A DNA stretch of 64,000 nt, taken from the NCBI GenBank assembly GCA_902806595.1, contig CADCXC010000003.1:1922001-1986000 (forward strand), given 5' to 3'. Origin of the DNA: Pyrenopolyporus hunteri. Lineage: Eukaryota > Ascomycota > Sordariomycetes > Xylariales > Hypoxylaceae. Under the pieces are notes generated by a model. The model had not been told where the DNA came from. It ran no database searches and saw only the letters and a list, made by a program, of their open reading frames with translations. Positions 47,172 through 60,017 of this stretch are shown piece after piece; within the stretch, counting starts at the first letter, position 1, and each line of letters begins with the position of its first letter. Both the position numbers and the translations under genes were made by a program.

Positions 47172-48070
47172 CTAATCTAATCTGCGTCGACTATCACCTC
47201 TCTCAAGGAGCGAATCAGTCTCCTCGTCCTTCGCAGAACCGTCATCACGGTAGAGGACGTAATGCTGGGTCATGAATACCAAGTCGTACAACATGCTGAC
47301 ATTACCCAGTGCAAATTTGACTGGGTTTCCCGTGACTCCGGACCAGTCGCCCTGCATCCAGGAATCAATTATCAACTGCGCGATGCTTAAGATGCCGCCC
47401 AGGAAGTCCAGCAGGATTTGCCAGATACTCCACCCCTGCGTGCTTTGGTTCCTAAAGTTGTACGTCAGTTGCGGGGCGTACTTGACCAGCGTGATAAGCA
47501 ACTTGGCGTAGGATATGGTGTAGATCACGTCTAGCCACGCCCACGAGGTCCTAGGATCCGCATCCGGTGGCGCGGAGAGCACCACGAAGATGATGATACC
47601 GACGGCGGCGACGGATCCGCTGGCGACGCCTAATATGAGCCGGGATGGCCGGGTCCCGGGGGCCCGGTCGAACCCCCATACAGAGGGCAGAAAGTACTGT
47701 GTGGTGAGGACCACGCAGATAGTGAAGGCATGTGCGGCAAAAACTATGTCATTAAGTGCGACCGTAGGCGTGTGACCATGATTGCGCAGGGCATATTGAT
47801 GGCGGATGACCGGAGATGTGTAGAATACAGTAGTATAGATTAGATAGGCAAGAAAACCTTTGAATTGTCAGGAAAATGTAGGTAGCGACGCCAAACCAAC
47901 GTGAAGCACGTACCGAGGCTATTGATGAAGGGGAAGTCCACGGTAGTACCGGAGGTCGACTTCCTCCGGATATTCAGTAGCGGCTGCGAGTAGAAGGACA
48001 AGGACCAGGATAACGTATATATCCAGCCGAACAAAGCGGAGAGAAAGTTAAGGAAGCCCATAGCGTTCAT
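47172..48070 (-). CDS. Cystinosin-type PQ-loop membrane transporter
   Basis: Exons are 47914-48070 and 47172-47857; the 56-base intron has a GTACGT donor, CTGAC branch and AAG acceptor, joining as FINSLGFLAYLIYT. The product has 280 residues from MNAMGFL; starting at the second Met gives 277. About seven membrane helices are expected. The first PQ-loop region reads LFGWIYTLSWSLSFYSQPLL with Ser where Pro is usual, then NIRRKSTSGTTVDFPFINSLG, a hallmark of cystinosin-like proteins. The second is LVKYAPQLTYNFRNQSTQGW. Between them lies YTSPVIRHQYALRNHGHTPT. Family members export cystine from lysosome or vacuole with protons (human CTNS, yeast Ers1). Location at the vacuole or endosome membrane is inferred. 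A C-terminal cytosolic tail (DEETDSLLERG) contains an acidic dileucine-like sorting signal. Confidence 0.9.
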
Positions 48071-49135
48071 CCGGATAAAATGAGCTTGGCGCGGAGTGTG
48101 ATGCTCGGTAGCCGGATGCCCAGGTTGGTTATTGCGGCCGAACTGCAAAAGGTTGGGCTACTACCTAACGCGATGATCTACCGCCGACTGGTCCGAGGCT
48201 CTTTTCGGGCTCATAAGCGTCGCGGACTACTACAGATCGGACGACAAGACTACGACATCTGCATTTCGGTTGTCCATCGTGTTTACGAATTACTAAGTGC
48301 GAGTAGGAAGCGCCGGGAACCGCGATTCGAAGATTAGCGGGTCCCAACATTTCGAAACCAGTAAGCAAAATTACGCCATCGGAGAGGAACTGAATTTGAA
48401 GTCGGTTAGCTAATCACGTCTTTTAAGGCATATCCCCTTTATAGGCATGTTTTCTTGCTATCTAAAGCCCCACCGCTAGGCGCGGTACAGACTAAGCTAT
48501 AAGCAATCGCCGCATATTCAAAAGCTGCGTACCTAGAAAACGCACGTTCGACTTGAGAGGATAAAATGGATATACCTTAGGTACGTGTATGTAGGTACAT
48601 ATTTATTAGTTGATGTTTTATATATCCAGCCATTCGCTTAGACTTGGACTCGTCGCTTAGGAATTAGCAGGGCTACGCGTATGGGTTAGACAGGTATCCG
48701 CGGTGTTTCATATGCATGAATACGTCGTCTCTCCGGGCTTCCTACCCCTGACGCTCCCCAGTAGCCGGGTAAAGGCGCACAGACGAAGGCGACTTAGCAT
48801 CCGAGGTCTCTTTACGATTACCTATTTCATGAAACCCGACTAATCTCTACAGGGCTGACAAGGATTTATTAAGGTTCGGACTCCGATACTTCAATTAACG
48901 GAACGAAGATGTTCTGGGGAAATGACCTCGAAAATTTAGAAGCCTTCCTAAGAGGAATGGTACCTCTATTTAAGTACTAAGCGGGGACGGTTAAGGTTAA
49001 AAGAATCGTAAATCTCATAATACGCCGGGTTTACGCGACTGGTCCGCCGAATTGACCGATTCGATACTTCCGTGCCTAACATACAGGTGCGTATAACATA
49101 AACAAGCAGATGTCTTTAGAGATCTGCGGTAATCC

Positions 49136-49158
49136 TTTTTTTTTTAAAAAAAAAAAAA
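49136..49158. repeat. T10-A13 homopolymer palindrome
   Basis: Ten T directly followed by thirteen A, a self-complementary tract that could fold into a hairpin or act as a nucleosome-excluding element. No gene within about 1 kb. Confidence 0.8.
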
Positions 49159-52100
49159 TGAAAAATGACTCGAAGACCTTGCGAGTCTACCTCGGGTTTT
49201 CCTTCGTGCCGCCGCGAATCTCCGAGCTCGTATGACCATCCGAAACTCGAGATTTACTAGGTTTCCAGGTCCTTATAAGCGATGAACCATTTAAAAAGAA
49301 AAGTTATTTCCGGAGAAAAGAACCTAGGAATAGTCTGGAAGTTAATATCAAAAAAGTTTACGAAGGCAACGCGGTAAAGAAAGCAGTATAAGTGCGTACT
49401 TATACCTACTCGCATAAATACCTAGTGTTGAGTCTTGTGATAACGAAAATATAGGGACAAACCAATTCTTGACCAATGCTTAATGAACTTGGTCTACGAC
49501 AGTGGAGATTACAGTGCACTGATTTTAGCGTATACTTCGCTATATTATAGTGGGCTAATTTGCTAGCCGCAGGCACAATACAGTCCCTAAAGGGCACTAA
49601 AATTACAGCGCGTTTAGGGGCTTGATACTCTAAAAGCTGCTAGGTTATAGCGACTTTCAGCGCTGTGAGTCCCGTGTTTAGAGTGGACGGATAACGGATG
49701 TTAGTGGATCTAGTCAGTCAATCTGGTAGGGTAAATATAGCGGGCGAGTGCTAGAACTCACTATAATATAGTGATCCATCTCCCCCATACATTACGATGG
49801 ATTGAATTTACAGTGCTTAAATTTCCCTCCTTCGTAGACAGTTAATATCACTTCACTTATTCCTTCCGTATTCACGCAAATGTAGAATTCAAAGGAAATT
49901 AGGCAGAGAAACAATCGTATTGAACAGGGGCCCAAGAAGCCCACATCCCAATCGCCGTCACCTCAAGAGGCTAAAATCGACTACGGTTCTTCAATTGGCA
50001 AAATGTTAAAGTACGCCCCGCCGAGATGCGGAGTATCGCCGGGCTTGCCGTCGGTCATTAAACGCATGGCCATCGGGACAGTAGTTATCTAGTTGAAATA
50101 GTAATTAATCATGAGAGCTAAGTTATTAAACTGAAGAAGTACGACTTGTACGCCTACATTTAGATCCACACAGCTTAACATGGCTGGAATTTGATACATG
50201 TGTCCGAGGATAATGTTGAAGCGACGTGGTGATTACGGGAAACCACACAGCGGGAAAGCATCCGGCACGGGCCCAGAAGCTACACCCCATAACCGGTCTT
50301 ACTAACCCTCCGTTTGCGCCAAAAATCTGTTGCTATTGCGTAGAAGTTGCTAAGCGTTAAGTATAACCATTCCGCCATACATTGAAGTACTTAAGATAAA
50401 CGTTCGAGCACCGATCGGGCTACGTTTTAGTTCCAGCGGACACGAGAACAATGAATTAAGGGAAATGAGTTGACCGCTACCATAATATGTTATATGGAAC
50501 TGGTTATACAAAGAGATACGACCACGGTACAGGACCAAGATTCCCGAATCTCAACCATTAAGGATCAATAGGGGTAAATTTCCCCACCGAACTTCGTTAT
50601 TCCGTCTCACAGATTGACTTCATGGAAATGTAATTAGAGTGGCCGTCCCAAGTATATCATGAAGTAAAAGGGGGCCGTGTCATACAGTATGTATACCCAG
50701 TACGGGTATGTGTCTGCTTCGGAGACGAATTAGGGAAACTTGGGGATAGCTTCTTGATGTTATAAGGAGAAAGTTAATGGAATGAGCCACGGCCTGTAGG
50801 CTTGTAGGGTCTAATGTATATCAGGTAGGGAGGTGAAGCTGTCCCTGATCTCGCTATTAGTTGCCCAACGCCACTGGACCGACCCCACAGCGCTTAAGTC
50901 CCAGAGTCTGGATCTTTCATATCGTCCAGACGTAGAGCTAGGAATGTCTCTTTGAGTAACAGACTGTATTAAGTGATAAGAACGGAAGCTAGGGGATAGC
51001 ATCATTGCTGTTGGACATCTTTATGAGTTGGGATATGAAAGAGTTGAATACTAGGAAGCTATGAACCATCAGCGCTTAGCTTTCGGGCCTCCGGCGAGGC
51101 CGCTAGGCCCCCCTTATCCATGGAAGCTATAATAAATCTCTATCTCAAGCCCTATTTTTGCTCATATCAGAGGGGCTTGCTCTTAAATCAATTTTTAGGA
51201 ATGACGAATGAATGAAGCAAGTGATCTTTAATCTATTGAAGAAAAGAAGGCTGGCCGGTAAAAGGGGGAAGGGGGGTTATGAGATATATGTCAGGCAGCA
51301 AGAGCACATTCCCTCCGATCGACGTTCGGTGGCACTACGTTAACGTGTTAAATATACCACACATAACTGCTCTCCAGACACTCATGTTAGGTCTCGGGAC
51401 CTGCTTAAGTCGCATCGTCTCCTGGGATGCTCTCTAAAATAGATAGACCACCACCGGAACGTTACTTAGTCAGTTTGGCTTTATGGTTGAGATTGTCGGC
51501 CTATTCAGGGCACTCCACCTCCCTTGAGGCTTACCCGAGACCTCCCCTAGTGTCTTTCGAACGGCACAACAACTATACTTTCATGAAACAGCATAATGTT
51601 AAGCCAGGAGTCCCTTACGACGATCAGTCTAACGGACCGTCGATGTTATAAATGTGAAGTCGAAGCATTCTGGATGTTTAACCCGGTTATCGCTGAGTTG
51701 ACTAGAGGCCTTCAGCCGTGCAGTTGACATGAGGTGGGGTTAGAATAACATGTAAGGCGAAGAAATGCGGCTCAATACGAGCCCCTTTAACGTCTTAATA
51801 GGGGTGTTGATAAAGTGCCCTATAGAATTCATAACGATGCATATATTAGATACCTATCTAGGTACGTATGCGAATATAAAGTACCTGGCTAGACCTTATA
51901 ACTCCTATAGAGATTCATCGCTTAGCGAGTTGCCCCTTTTGGGAGGTATAACAGTGGTCAGTGGTTATATGGGAAAGAGGGGAAAACATGACCTTATAGG
52001 GCGGTCCAAATCGCGTTTCTTGCAACCTTCCGCATGATTCATATGGTAAGCTACCGCTACCCCCTTGAAACATCTAGGTGTTCTCGATAGTTCGTTCGTA

Positions 52101-52375
52101 GCAAGACGTGCCTGTCTCTACTGCTAACCGTATCATAGTCCCTTTAAGAGCGGTCTCCCCATCCTGCTATGATAAAATCATGCGACTTCGAGCTAATCGC
52201 TCGTGTCTTGCTATATACATAAACGGGAACATCCTTCCAATGTGCATACGCAATACTTCATAGTACGTTCCTGCTGAGGTAGGTAGCTAATGATATGAAC
52301 TCAATCATTCGTTGCGAGCTCTAGCTGAGAGCGCCGAAGCTGCTCATTGCTTCGCAAGCACGAAGAACGTAACCC

Positions 52376-52822
52376 ATGTCCTTTCATTGTGGCTGGGGTG
52401 GGTATAAGGGGACATTTATCAGAAGCACAGCCTCAGGGCTATGTTTATACGACTTTAAGTTCCTGGTAAATGGTCGGAGACCACCAGGGGGAAATAATAG
52501 GATGATATTAGGTAAGGTTCTCTCTTGTATTGCTACGAAATGGGCATCCTTAAGCATCGTCGCGAACATATTGGTGCCTATGAATGTGGTAGTTGGATGC
52601 TTCTATCTGTCATTAATCACTTCTTATATAGTTGAGGCTTCGTGGAATGGGCAAGTGTATACAAATGCCTATAAGCTCAAGGAGAGATTATTGGCTCTTT
52701 CAGACGCGGCGGGGTGTGTTTTGCTTGAACCTAGGTTGACTATGAGTTACTATCTCGAAGATTTTCTGCTCTCTATCCACGGTCCGCCCATGCGCGCCAG
52801 AAGTAGGTTTGCGAGGACCTAG
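52376..52822 (+). CDS. Doubtful 148-residue hypothetical protein
   Basis: A real ATG starts a 148-codon frame inside the gene-free stretch. It contains one hydrophobic segment (SIVANILVPMNVVVGCFYLS) that could span a membrane, but no family resemblance, signal peptide or splice neighbours. It may well be a chance frame. Confidence 0.15.
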   Translation: MSFHCGWGGYKGTFIRSTASGLCLYDFKFLVNGRRPPGGNNRMILGKVLSCIATKWASLSIVANILVPMNVVVGCFYLSLITSYIVEASWNGQVYTNAYKLKERLLALSDAAGCVLLEPRLTMSYYLEDFLLSIHGPPMRARSRFART

Positions 52823-54264
52823 TGAACCTACCGCGTGTCTCAGCATACAGCACTAGGGTAGATGGTCCGCCCCTGAATCATCTGGTAGTGTGTGTATACG
52901 AATCGCAAAATGTGACTGCTCATTGTGAGTCAACAGGTTCCACTGGTATGCAGGCCGTGGCGGTATGTCGCAAATGTTATTGAAAAGAATATGTGAGATT
53001 TATAACTTGTCTTTATTCACGAGCTCGAAAGTGTGGGAGCGGGCAGCGATGAATGCCCAAGTGATGAGTCTTCCGAGTTCATAGGCGTTCTTACACCTTG
53101 ATTGTCCTCGCAAATTCTCATAGTATCTGGGCGTTGTGAATTGTTTTCATCACGCAGATGCTAGGTCTGGAAATGAGTGAACAAGGAGGTCTCCTTGCCA
53201 ATGCGTCTCTGTGGGGTGGGGACATGGTTCTCTAGGTTAGGTAGGGTGGGAATGGGGGCTTTTTTTAGGCGCTCGGAGAAAAGAGGTAATGAGCTTGAAA
53301 AGGAGGGATAGTACGGACAGGGAGTCTGCCTACCTACGTACAGTTGTAGTTCCACGTCAGCATCTTACTTCGACTGGACATGTCTCAATAGCGGAGGGAA
53401 GATCAAAGGTACCTATGTTTGGTAAATTTTAATGAACGTAATTATCGGGTTTCTCACACGAGGAAAAAAAAATAAAAAAATTGATAAATAGCCCGTTAGA
53501 AATCTGGATCGACCTAAGTAAAGGGGAAATTATGAATTGGCACAGCGCCTTGCGCGATAGCCTAGAATTTAATCTTCTTAATATTGTAACTAAAGAAAAA
53601 ACAATAAAGTAAAGCGCTGTTTGAAAAGCCGCGGTTTCGTACAAACGCGTCGGCGAAGCCGCCCGGCGACTTAGTGTCGATTGCTTGGTAGGGCTAGGCT
53701 ACTACATCGAACTATGACATAAACAGGATTACATTTAGGTATACGCCATTTGACTTTAATTTAATATCAAGCCCAGCGTGAAGCTCGCTCTCAAGTCACG
53801 ATAGTGTTGTCCAGCGTACACTAGAATTAGGAGAACTTTATATTTATAAATGTTAACCGAAGCCACATGGAGGATTTGGGACTTCTTTTAATTTATTAGG
53901 GATGTATTTAGGGGAAAGATTCGTCGCTATAGAGTGGAAATGCTTTTCTTTTTATTTAGTTGACGAAGGTTGGCATTCCGCGTTGTTCGTCGCCACGGTT
54001 GGCTCTTCGGCTGCATCGTTTTTGACACCCGAACGGAAAGGGAATTTAAAAACGCTGTTAATAAGGTCTGGTATGTGGCTAGTTTTGCCTTTAGGCACAA
54101 CAGTTTCTTCGAGACCTTTAACCCGCCCTGCGAAGATCAATCTTCCCTGCCCTGGGTCTTCGCCCCCTTTGCCCCTGGGCCAGCGCATTATTCGTCTTCT
54201 CACAACGACTCTCGTTCGAACTTGTTCATGCCGTAGATGTTTAATATAATATCAGGCGTGTGTT

Positions 54265-54360
54265 TCGAGTAGGTAGGTACCTAGGAAGGTAGGCAGGTAG
54301 GTAGGTAGGTAGTTAGGTAGGTACCTAGAGACGCAGGTAGGTAGGTGGGTGAGTAAGTAA
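54265..54360. repeat. (TAGG)n microsatellite with TAGGTACCTA units
   Basis: About 95 bases of near-continuous GTAG units interrupted by TACCTAG palindromes. It is the longest example in the window of the dispersed TAGG/CCTA motif. Confidence 0.9.
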
Positions 54361-55008
54361 TTCATGAAAGTATAAGAATGAATCTCGAAAAACTTCATCG
54401 GAGAAGAGCTAAGGCCACGACATATATTTATAACAAGCCCTTACGGCTTACCTTCCAAGGCATATCCATGCACCTCAACCGATCTTTCTGTACACAGTAC
54501 TCGCAAACGCCGTGTTCGAATAGAATGGGTTAGAAGCGACTTTTATTAATTAACTCAATTTGGATTACGTCTATGCTAACTACGCCTCCCTGGACGTTGT
54601 AGTGCAAGGATGAGCGAATGTTGCTTTGGAAGCGAGTAGGCTGAGTATATGTAGAGGAGGAGGCCACATAATGGAAGGGGAGATACTCGGAGCGATTCTA
54701 GCCGTGTCGTCAGCGTGTCCTAGCGGACATACGAACGCCTCGACCCTGATCGTAGCCACAGCAACCGTATTAAAGAAATATTCGACATCGAAGGTGTGGG
54801 ATCCAGCGAGACGAAGGTTATCTCGTATGTTGCCGTAAATGCGCGGGCTAGGGTGGGAGCCTACCCAGTTGAGATGCCTGGAAAAAGAAATACTGGTTAA
54901 AGAATAAAAATATCCCCTTTAGGTTTTTCATGCCCTTTATAGCAAAGGAGCGCCCCGAGAGACCGTATCAATCCGACCAATACGATGTACACAAACGACC
55001 CATCGCCG

Positions 55009-55079
55009 CACTTTTCTCCTTTTTCTTTTCTCTCCCCCTTTCCCCCTTTCCCCCCTTCCTTTCCCCCCTTCCTTTCCCC
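55009..55079. repeat. Polypyrimidine tract
   Basis: About 70 bases of only C and T on the plus strand, including CCTTTCC-type near-repeats. Such mirror-like tracts can form triplex DNA. Confidence 0.85.
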
Positions 55080-56440
55080 GTTACGGGTTTATTTAAGCAT
55101 CATTGAAGGATTGGTCAAGAAGCGACAGACCATTCTGCACGCTGGCGAATCTTCCAGACCGCTTCCCAGCCATTCCACCGCTGAACCCAAACCCCCCGTC
55201 CCCCTCCAAGTAGCCAGACACAGATGCCAAGGGATAGAGCATAAGCACCCCTTGATTCGCCGGACGTCAATACCGTCGGTCTTTACTAAGGTTGCTTTCA
55301 GCCCAGCATACCTCAAGACCAAGTACCGACAAGCACACGCAAATATGTACATGGGTACCTACCCTAGGTATCTATGTACCTTAAGTAGCACCAAGTCTGA
55401 GTAATCCGTACCATTGAAGGTACCGATATGGGATGTATGCCGATATTTGCCGAAACGCCGAAAAAGATAAGCTCCTGGCCCGTGCACTAGTTAGCGGAAG
55501 AGATCGATCGTGGGGGGTCTGGGGTACGACTACCGAGATACATGTGGCCGCTATTTTAAGCTTCTCGTGGATAAGATGCGACTTCGGTCTCAGTTACGTC
55601 CCAGTTAAAATCCCGGTTAAGTCCCGTCTCCAGTTACGTAATCGCACTGCCTTGCTCCGAGAGACCGGTTCGGACGATAATAGGCTACATGTACTTGGAA
55701 GCATGTTTCCCGTCGGTAGGAGGGCAAGAGTCGGAAATAGGGACGGATCGGGAAGTTGTCAAACCATTGTAACGTGCCTTTCCTTCAACTCGCCCGGGGC
55801 GAATAGGAGAAGGGCCAATTATTAAGACTGAATTCATGCGCTTGTCGCGCTCTCAAGTAAGAGCGAGGTCGGCCATGACCAAATTAGCAGAATGTTAAAG
55901 AGGGGGGAGGTAAAGGGGGGGGGCTGTATTTATAATTGAAAGGAAACTGGAAGATCTGAGTTAAAATACTCTTGGAAAATAAGTAAGTATATGCTATTTA
56001 TTAAGGTTAGCGAGGATTTTTAGTTTGGGCACCCGGCTGACGCCTGACCGGGAGAGAGCTTTCATGGAAGTGGTTATAGAAAGGGCTTAAGCCAAGTCAG
56101 AGGGAAGGGCGGAAGGGGCTCTTTTATATACCCAGTTTTATTTAGGGGCTTATTAACTACCTAGGGTAGCCCCTTTTCGCATATAGGTGCCCGAAGTACC
56201 TCTACAATCCGGACGATGTCGTAAACAGGTCACATTCAATTGAGAGCGCATCGTAATGGCAGGCTCTTCCACACATACGAGGTCATTTAGTAATTTCCTC
56301 GTCCCTGTTTTCTAACGGTTATTGAAGTGACATGGAAACATTTAGATATGTTCTAAGTTAGCTCGTAGAATCTCGTCTGTGTTTCTCTTAAGAGTAGGGA
56401 ATACTGATGGTTCTATTATCTAACAAGGCGGGTATTTTCA

Positions 56441-56493
56441 GAAAAAAAAATAATAATAAAAAAAGAAAAATAAAAAGATAAAGAAAAAAAAAA
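56441..56493. repeat. A-rich simple sequence
   Basis: Runs of A broken by single T or G, ending before a C6 run. No coding context. Confidence 0.8.
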
Positions 56494-57149
56494 CCCCCCG
56501 GTAGCCTTCGGACGCGCTATTGTTTAAGCATAGAAGACTTTCTTAGGTAGGTACTTTCGATGCCCTACCGATTCCAGGCTCACGAATCAACGTAAGGATC
56601 GTGGCGGTCGGCATAACAATCCTGTTGGTCGAAACGCCCAGGTGTTCCCTCAGTAGGAACGAAGATATTATCCTGAGCCTTCCGGGGATATGATCCGAGA
56701 GAATAAACCGTAACATATGGCCCGAATGTAATTCCCAAGGCCCCAAGACGTCCAGTAGTCCTCTCCAACCGGTAAGCCCCGAATCATTTAGTCGTGTTAA
56801 ATGTATGTTTTCATTCGATGTTAAGGAGGGTTTCTGCACACCATCGGCTGCGGGGAAAAGCCCTTTGGCTATATCAATTCGGCCGACGGACTGGAGTGTA
56901 ACTTTGAGGTTCCGTTGGCTCCAATTGTATCGCATTCTTCTACTGACAAATCCTGCCAAATATTAATCGGCTAGCCGAGCAGAGCCGCAAAAATAAGCAC
57001 TCGATTCTGGAAACCCCCCTCTCGTTCCTCCTATTATTAAGGGATGTACGACGCACCTATTTTCAGGCGCTACTAGGTCCCGCGGGCTGCTTCGAGATCA
57101 TGTAACCGGTAAACAGGACAGTCTCCTAACCCCTCGCATCATCAACGCT

Positions 57150-58546
57150 ATGGCTACGCCGGCTCGCTTAGAAGAAGGCTACGGGATGGACAGCCCCTAT
57201 CAAGAAGCCGGAGTCCATCAGCAGCCTACGAGTGCCGCAAGTCACCAGACAGTCCCCGGCCACAGCACGGCCTGCCAAAATCCTCCAGAGCCGCAGAGTA
57301 TATGCATACGCCCTTGTACGCCCTATCGGGGACTAACAACGCGTTAGGAACCTCGAACGAGAGACATGAGAACTTCCGTGGATACTACGATATTCGTAAG
57401 TTGGGTTTTTCCATTAAACATGTACCCCATTGCTAAACGCTGACCAACCCGCGAAATAGTAAGAGAGGCCCCTAAGGGATGGCCTTCGATTGCGGCCACC
57501 CGGCTATGCTACTCTAATTTTAGGATGAATCGGCGCTTCTCCTATCTTGTACAAAGGCTCCTCCTCGACCAAGAAACAAAGCTCGCTTGCCTCGAGAGCA
57601 AGCTCCAAGAACTCGATAGAGAGGACGAGCGATCAAACCCCCAAAGATTAAAGTCGTTTGATCCCGATAGACTACTTGCGGGTTACGCCCGGCGTCGAAC
57701 TCCGTCTCAATCTGCTGGCGTCCCATTTCCTACACCGTCGTCGAGGAGGGACGATGGACAACAAGAACAAGGAGAAGGATACGTGCAATGGAATGACAAA
57801 GACCTCATTCTAGAAAGTGCATTGGCAATATATATGACCTACGGTAGGTTATCTATCTAAATTGGTGCCTAAAGCGTCGGAAGAGTCTGTTAACAAGTAG
57901 GAACTCGGAGGTGAGTTATTTCTGCTCGACGGGAAAATGCAGAACCTACCGCAGATCTCCCGAAGGGAACATAAAGCTTTCTTCGAGGAAATCGAAAATG
58001 CTCACGACCTCGACGAGCCCGCGTACCAATTCTTGTATTGGAAAGATGACTTCGTCACCACGGTTACGGACCGAGTACATCGGCATTTCGAGGGTTTCAT
58101 ATACAAGGGCACTCCCATAACGTCGGTAAGAACACCATCAATTCTCCTACGATCGTCAGTTACCCATCCGCACCCTACAATACTACTTTCTCCTCGGTTC
58201 TAACACACCGTGACTCCACAAGCGCATAAAAAGGATCATCGGGCGGCGGCTCAGCAACGGCGACGGCGACCAGAGTATCGTGATTAACAACCAAATCTTT
58301 TTGATCCTTGTCAAGGCCTTTGTGGCGTGCACGAGCGGGGGGTTGCTGCTGTCGCCGGTGGCTATACTATTCCTCGTGGACCTGTCCAGGGGCGAGTCCT
58401 TCGGGGTCCTAGTCGCCTTTATTTTTGCATTCGTAGTCGTCATGTCTAAGCTCAAGTCCAACTTGAATACCATTCTTCTTGGCCTAAGCGCGTATATGGC
58501 CGTGCTCGTCACATTTCTATCGAACCTCGAGCAAGGCAGGGCCTAG
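57150..58546 (+). CDS. DUF6594 fungal membrane protein
   Basis: Exons are 57150-57297, 57348-57395, 57460-57843, 57911-58125 and 58223-58546; introns of 50, 64, 67 and 97 bases, phases consistent, 372 residues. The N-terminus (MATPARLEEGYGMDSPYQEA) is disordered. The family signature begins at EAPKGWPSIAATRLCYSNF and continues with RRFSYLVQRLLLDQETKLAC and LESKLQELDRED, a helix and coiled coil. A middle helical part (HKAFFEEIENAHDLDEPAYQ) follows. The C-terminal third has three hydrophobic helices (LLLSPVAILFLVDL; GVLVAFIFAFVVVMSKL; TILLGLSAYMAVLVTFLSNL), typical of DUF6594. The family is widespread in Pezizomycotina and of unknown function. The 48-base exon 2 is supported by a CTAAC branch before it and clean phase on both sides. 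Confidence 0.85.
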
Positions 58547-59209
58547 AAACCCCCCTTTTCAGGCTTTTGAAGCGGGATTCTAGGTTGGTTGGTATGATAC
58601 TAGGTACTCTTGAGCACAAAAGGAGGCCCTATCTCGCTTCTCCTCGGATTACTTGATAATTACTAGCGTTCGCTCCGTTCACCCATAATACACGATGGAT
58701 TGCTACGGATATCTAACGTATTATTATGTAGTCTCTGCTAACATTGAGTTATTAAGCGAACCACGTAGTTTATGTACTTCACTGAGTAGATTAAATCGTT
58801 TCCGAGTATGAGTTTTAGTTTATCATACAAATAGTTGGCGTTTTACTTCTGTGCTGAGTAGCTTAGTTGATATTGTAGCTGTTAAGCTCGTAGGGCCACC
58901 AATCAGGGATTATGAATTTGCCCCTATTGTTGTTATATCGTACCCGAATAGTCTCAATAAAGTTAACCCCCACTCTACCAATGAAAATAGCAGATTTCTA
59001 GCCAAAACACGGAATTCCCTATAAGTGCTTCGTTAAATAGGGGCTTAATTACTGGGAAGATTGAATTCCTTTATTGAGCGGCTGCGAAAATAAAGGAATC
59101 GAGTATGATATGACGTTGACACTAGAACTTTACTAGTCGCTTAATTGAGGCTGAAAATAAGTCGGCGTATGAATATGGACTAGGATATGAATAGTACTTA
59201 CTTAGGTAT

Positions 59210-59760
59210 CTACGTTAAATATTATATTTTTTAAGGTTAGTTATAAATTTAATGTATTTTAAATTTTATCTTAGAAAATTCGGAAATATACGGATAGATT
59301 TAAAATCGTTTTAAAATAATATTTTATAATTTTATAATTTTATTTTATTTTATTTAATTTAAAAATAATTAAATTATTTCGTACGAAATATTTAATAATA
59401 AATTTTTTAAAAAAATTATTATATATAATTATATTAATAATTATAAATTTCGATAAAATAATTAATAAATAATTAATAAATTTATTACGAATTATAATTA
59501 ATTTAATACGATTTAAATTAATTATATACGATTAAAAAATATTAAAATAAATATTTTAATTATAATTTATATATTTTATTAATTATATTTAATATTTAAA
59601 TATTTTAAATAATATTATAAATTATATTAATTATAACGTTATATATTATTAATATTATCGTAATTAAAATTTATAAATAAATAACATTATAGATAAATTT
59701 TTTATATATTAACTTTTTTTTAACGTTAATAAATTTTAAAAACGAAAAAGTTAACGAAAA
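59210..59760. repeat. AT-only block, probably RIP-mutated old repeat
   Basis: About 550 bases composed almost wholly of A and T. Between 59301 and 59683 the only C and G bases are nine CpG pairs, at 59307, 59390, 59394, 59451, 59488, 59509, 59529, 59637 and 59659. The pattern fits cytosine loss by RIP or related deamination in every context but CpG. The original sequence is no longer recognisable. Confidence 0.85.
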
Positions 59761-59940
59761 GTCTAAGGGTTGATGTGGCTAAGGCATTTATTTTGACGCC
59801 CTTCTGGCGGCCTAGCGCGCCTTGGCGAATCCTGTAAAACAACGGCCTTTTTATTGGGTGCATCCTCTTGCGGGCCCATTTATCTAGGAATCAAAGCTAT
59901 TATATAATTCCACCTCTTTTTTCAACGGCTATTTCAATTC

Positions 59941-60017
59941 AACTGCTAATTTAACTGCCAATTCTACTGCCAATTCTACTGCCAATTCTACTGCCAATTC
60001 TACTGCCAATTCTACTA
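59941..60017. repeat. 12-base minisatellite CAATTCTACTGC
   Basis: About six copies of a 12-base unit, the first ones diverged (AATTTAACTGCC), directly after the AT block region. Confidence 0.9.

Larger units (their letters stand above)
48071..57149. other. 9.1 kb gene-free stretch
   Basis: No frame here shows family motifs or a plausible multi-exon join. The longest ATG-started frame is 52376-52822 (listed separately). Simple-sequence elements are a T10-A13 palindrome at 49136-49158, a TAGG microsatellite at 54265-54360, a polypyrimidine tract at 55009-55079, TACC/TAGG motifs at 55345-55425 and an A-rich tract at 56441-56493. Base composition appears ordinary, so it does not look as strongly mutated as the AT block at 59210-59760. 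Confidence 0.55.

Noticed and set aside
54985..55404. 139-codon plus-strand frame with a Pro/Phe-rich start
   Set aside because: Its N-terminal part is the translation of a polypyrimidine tract and the rest crosses TACC microsatellite sequence.
56543..56959. 138-codon minus-strand frame
   Set aside because: It starts with TTG rather than ATG, has no domain and no linked exon.
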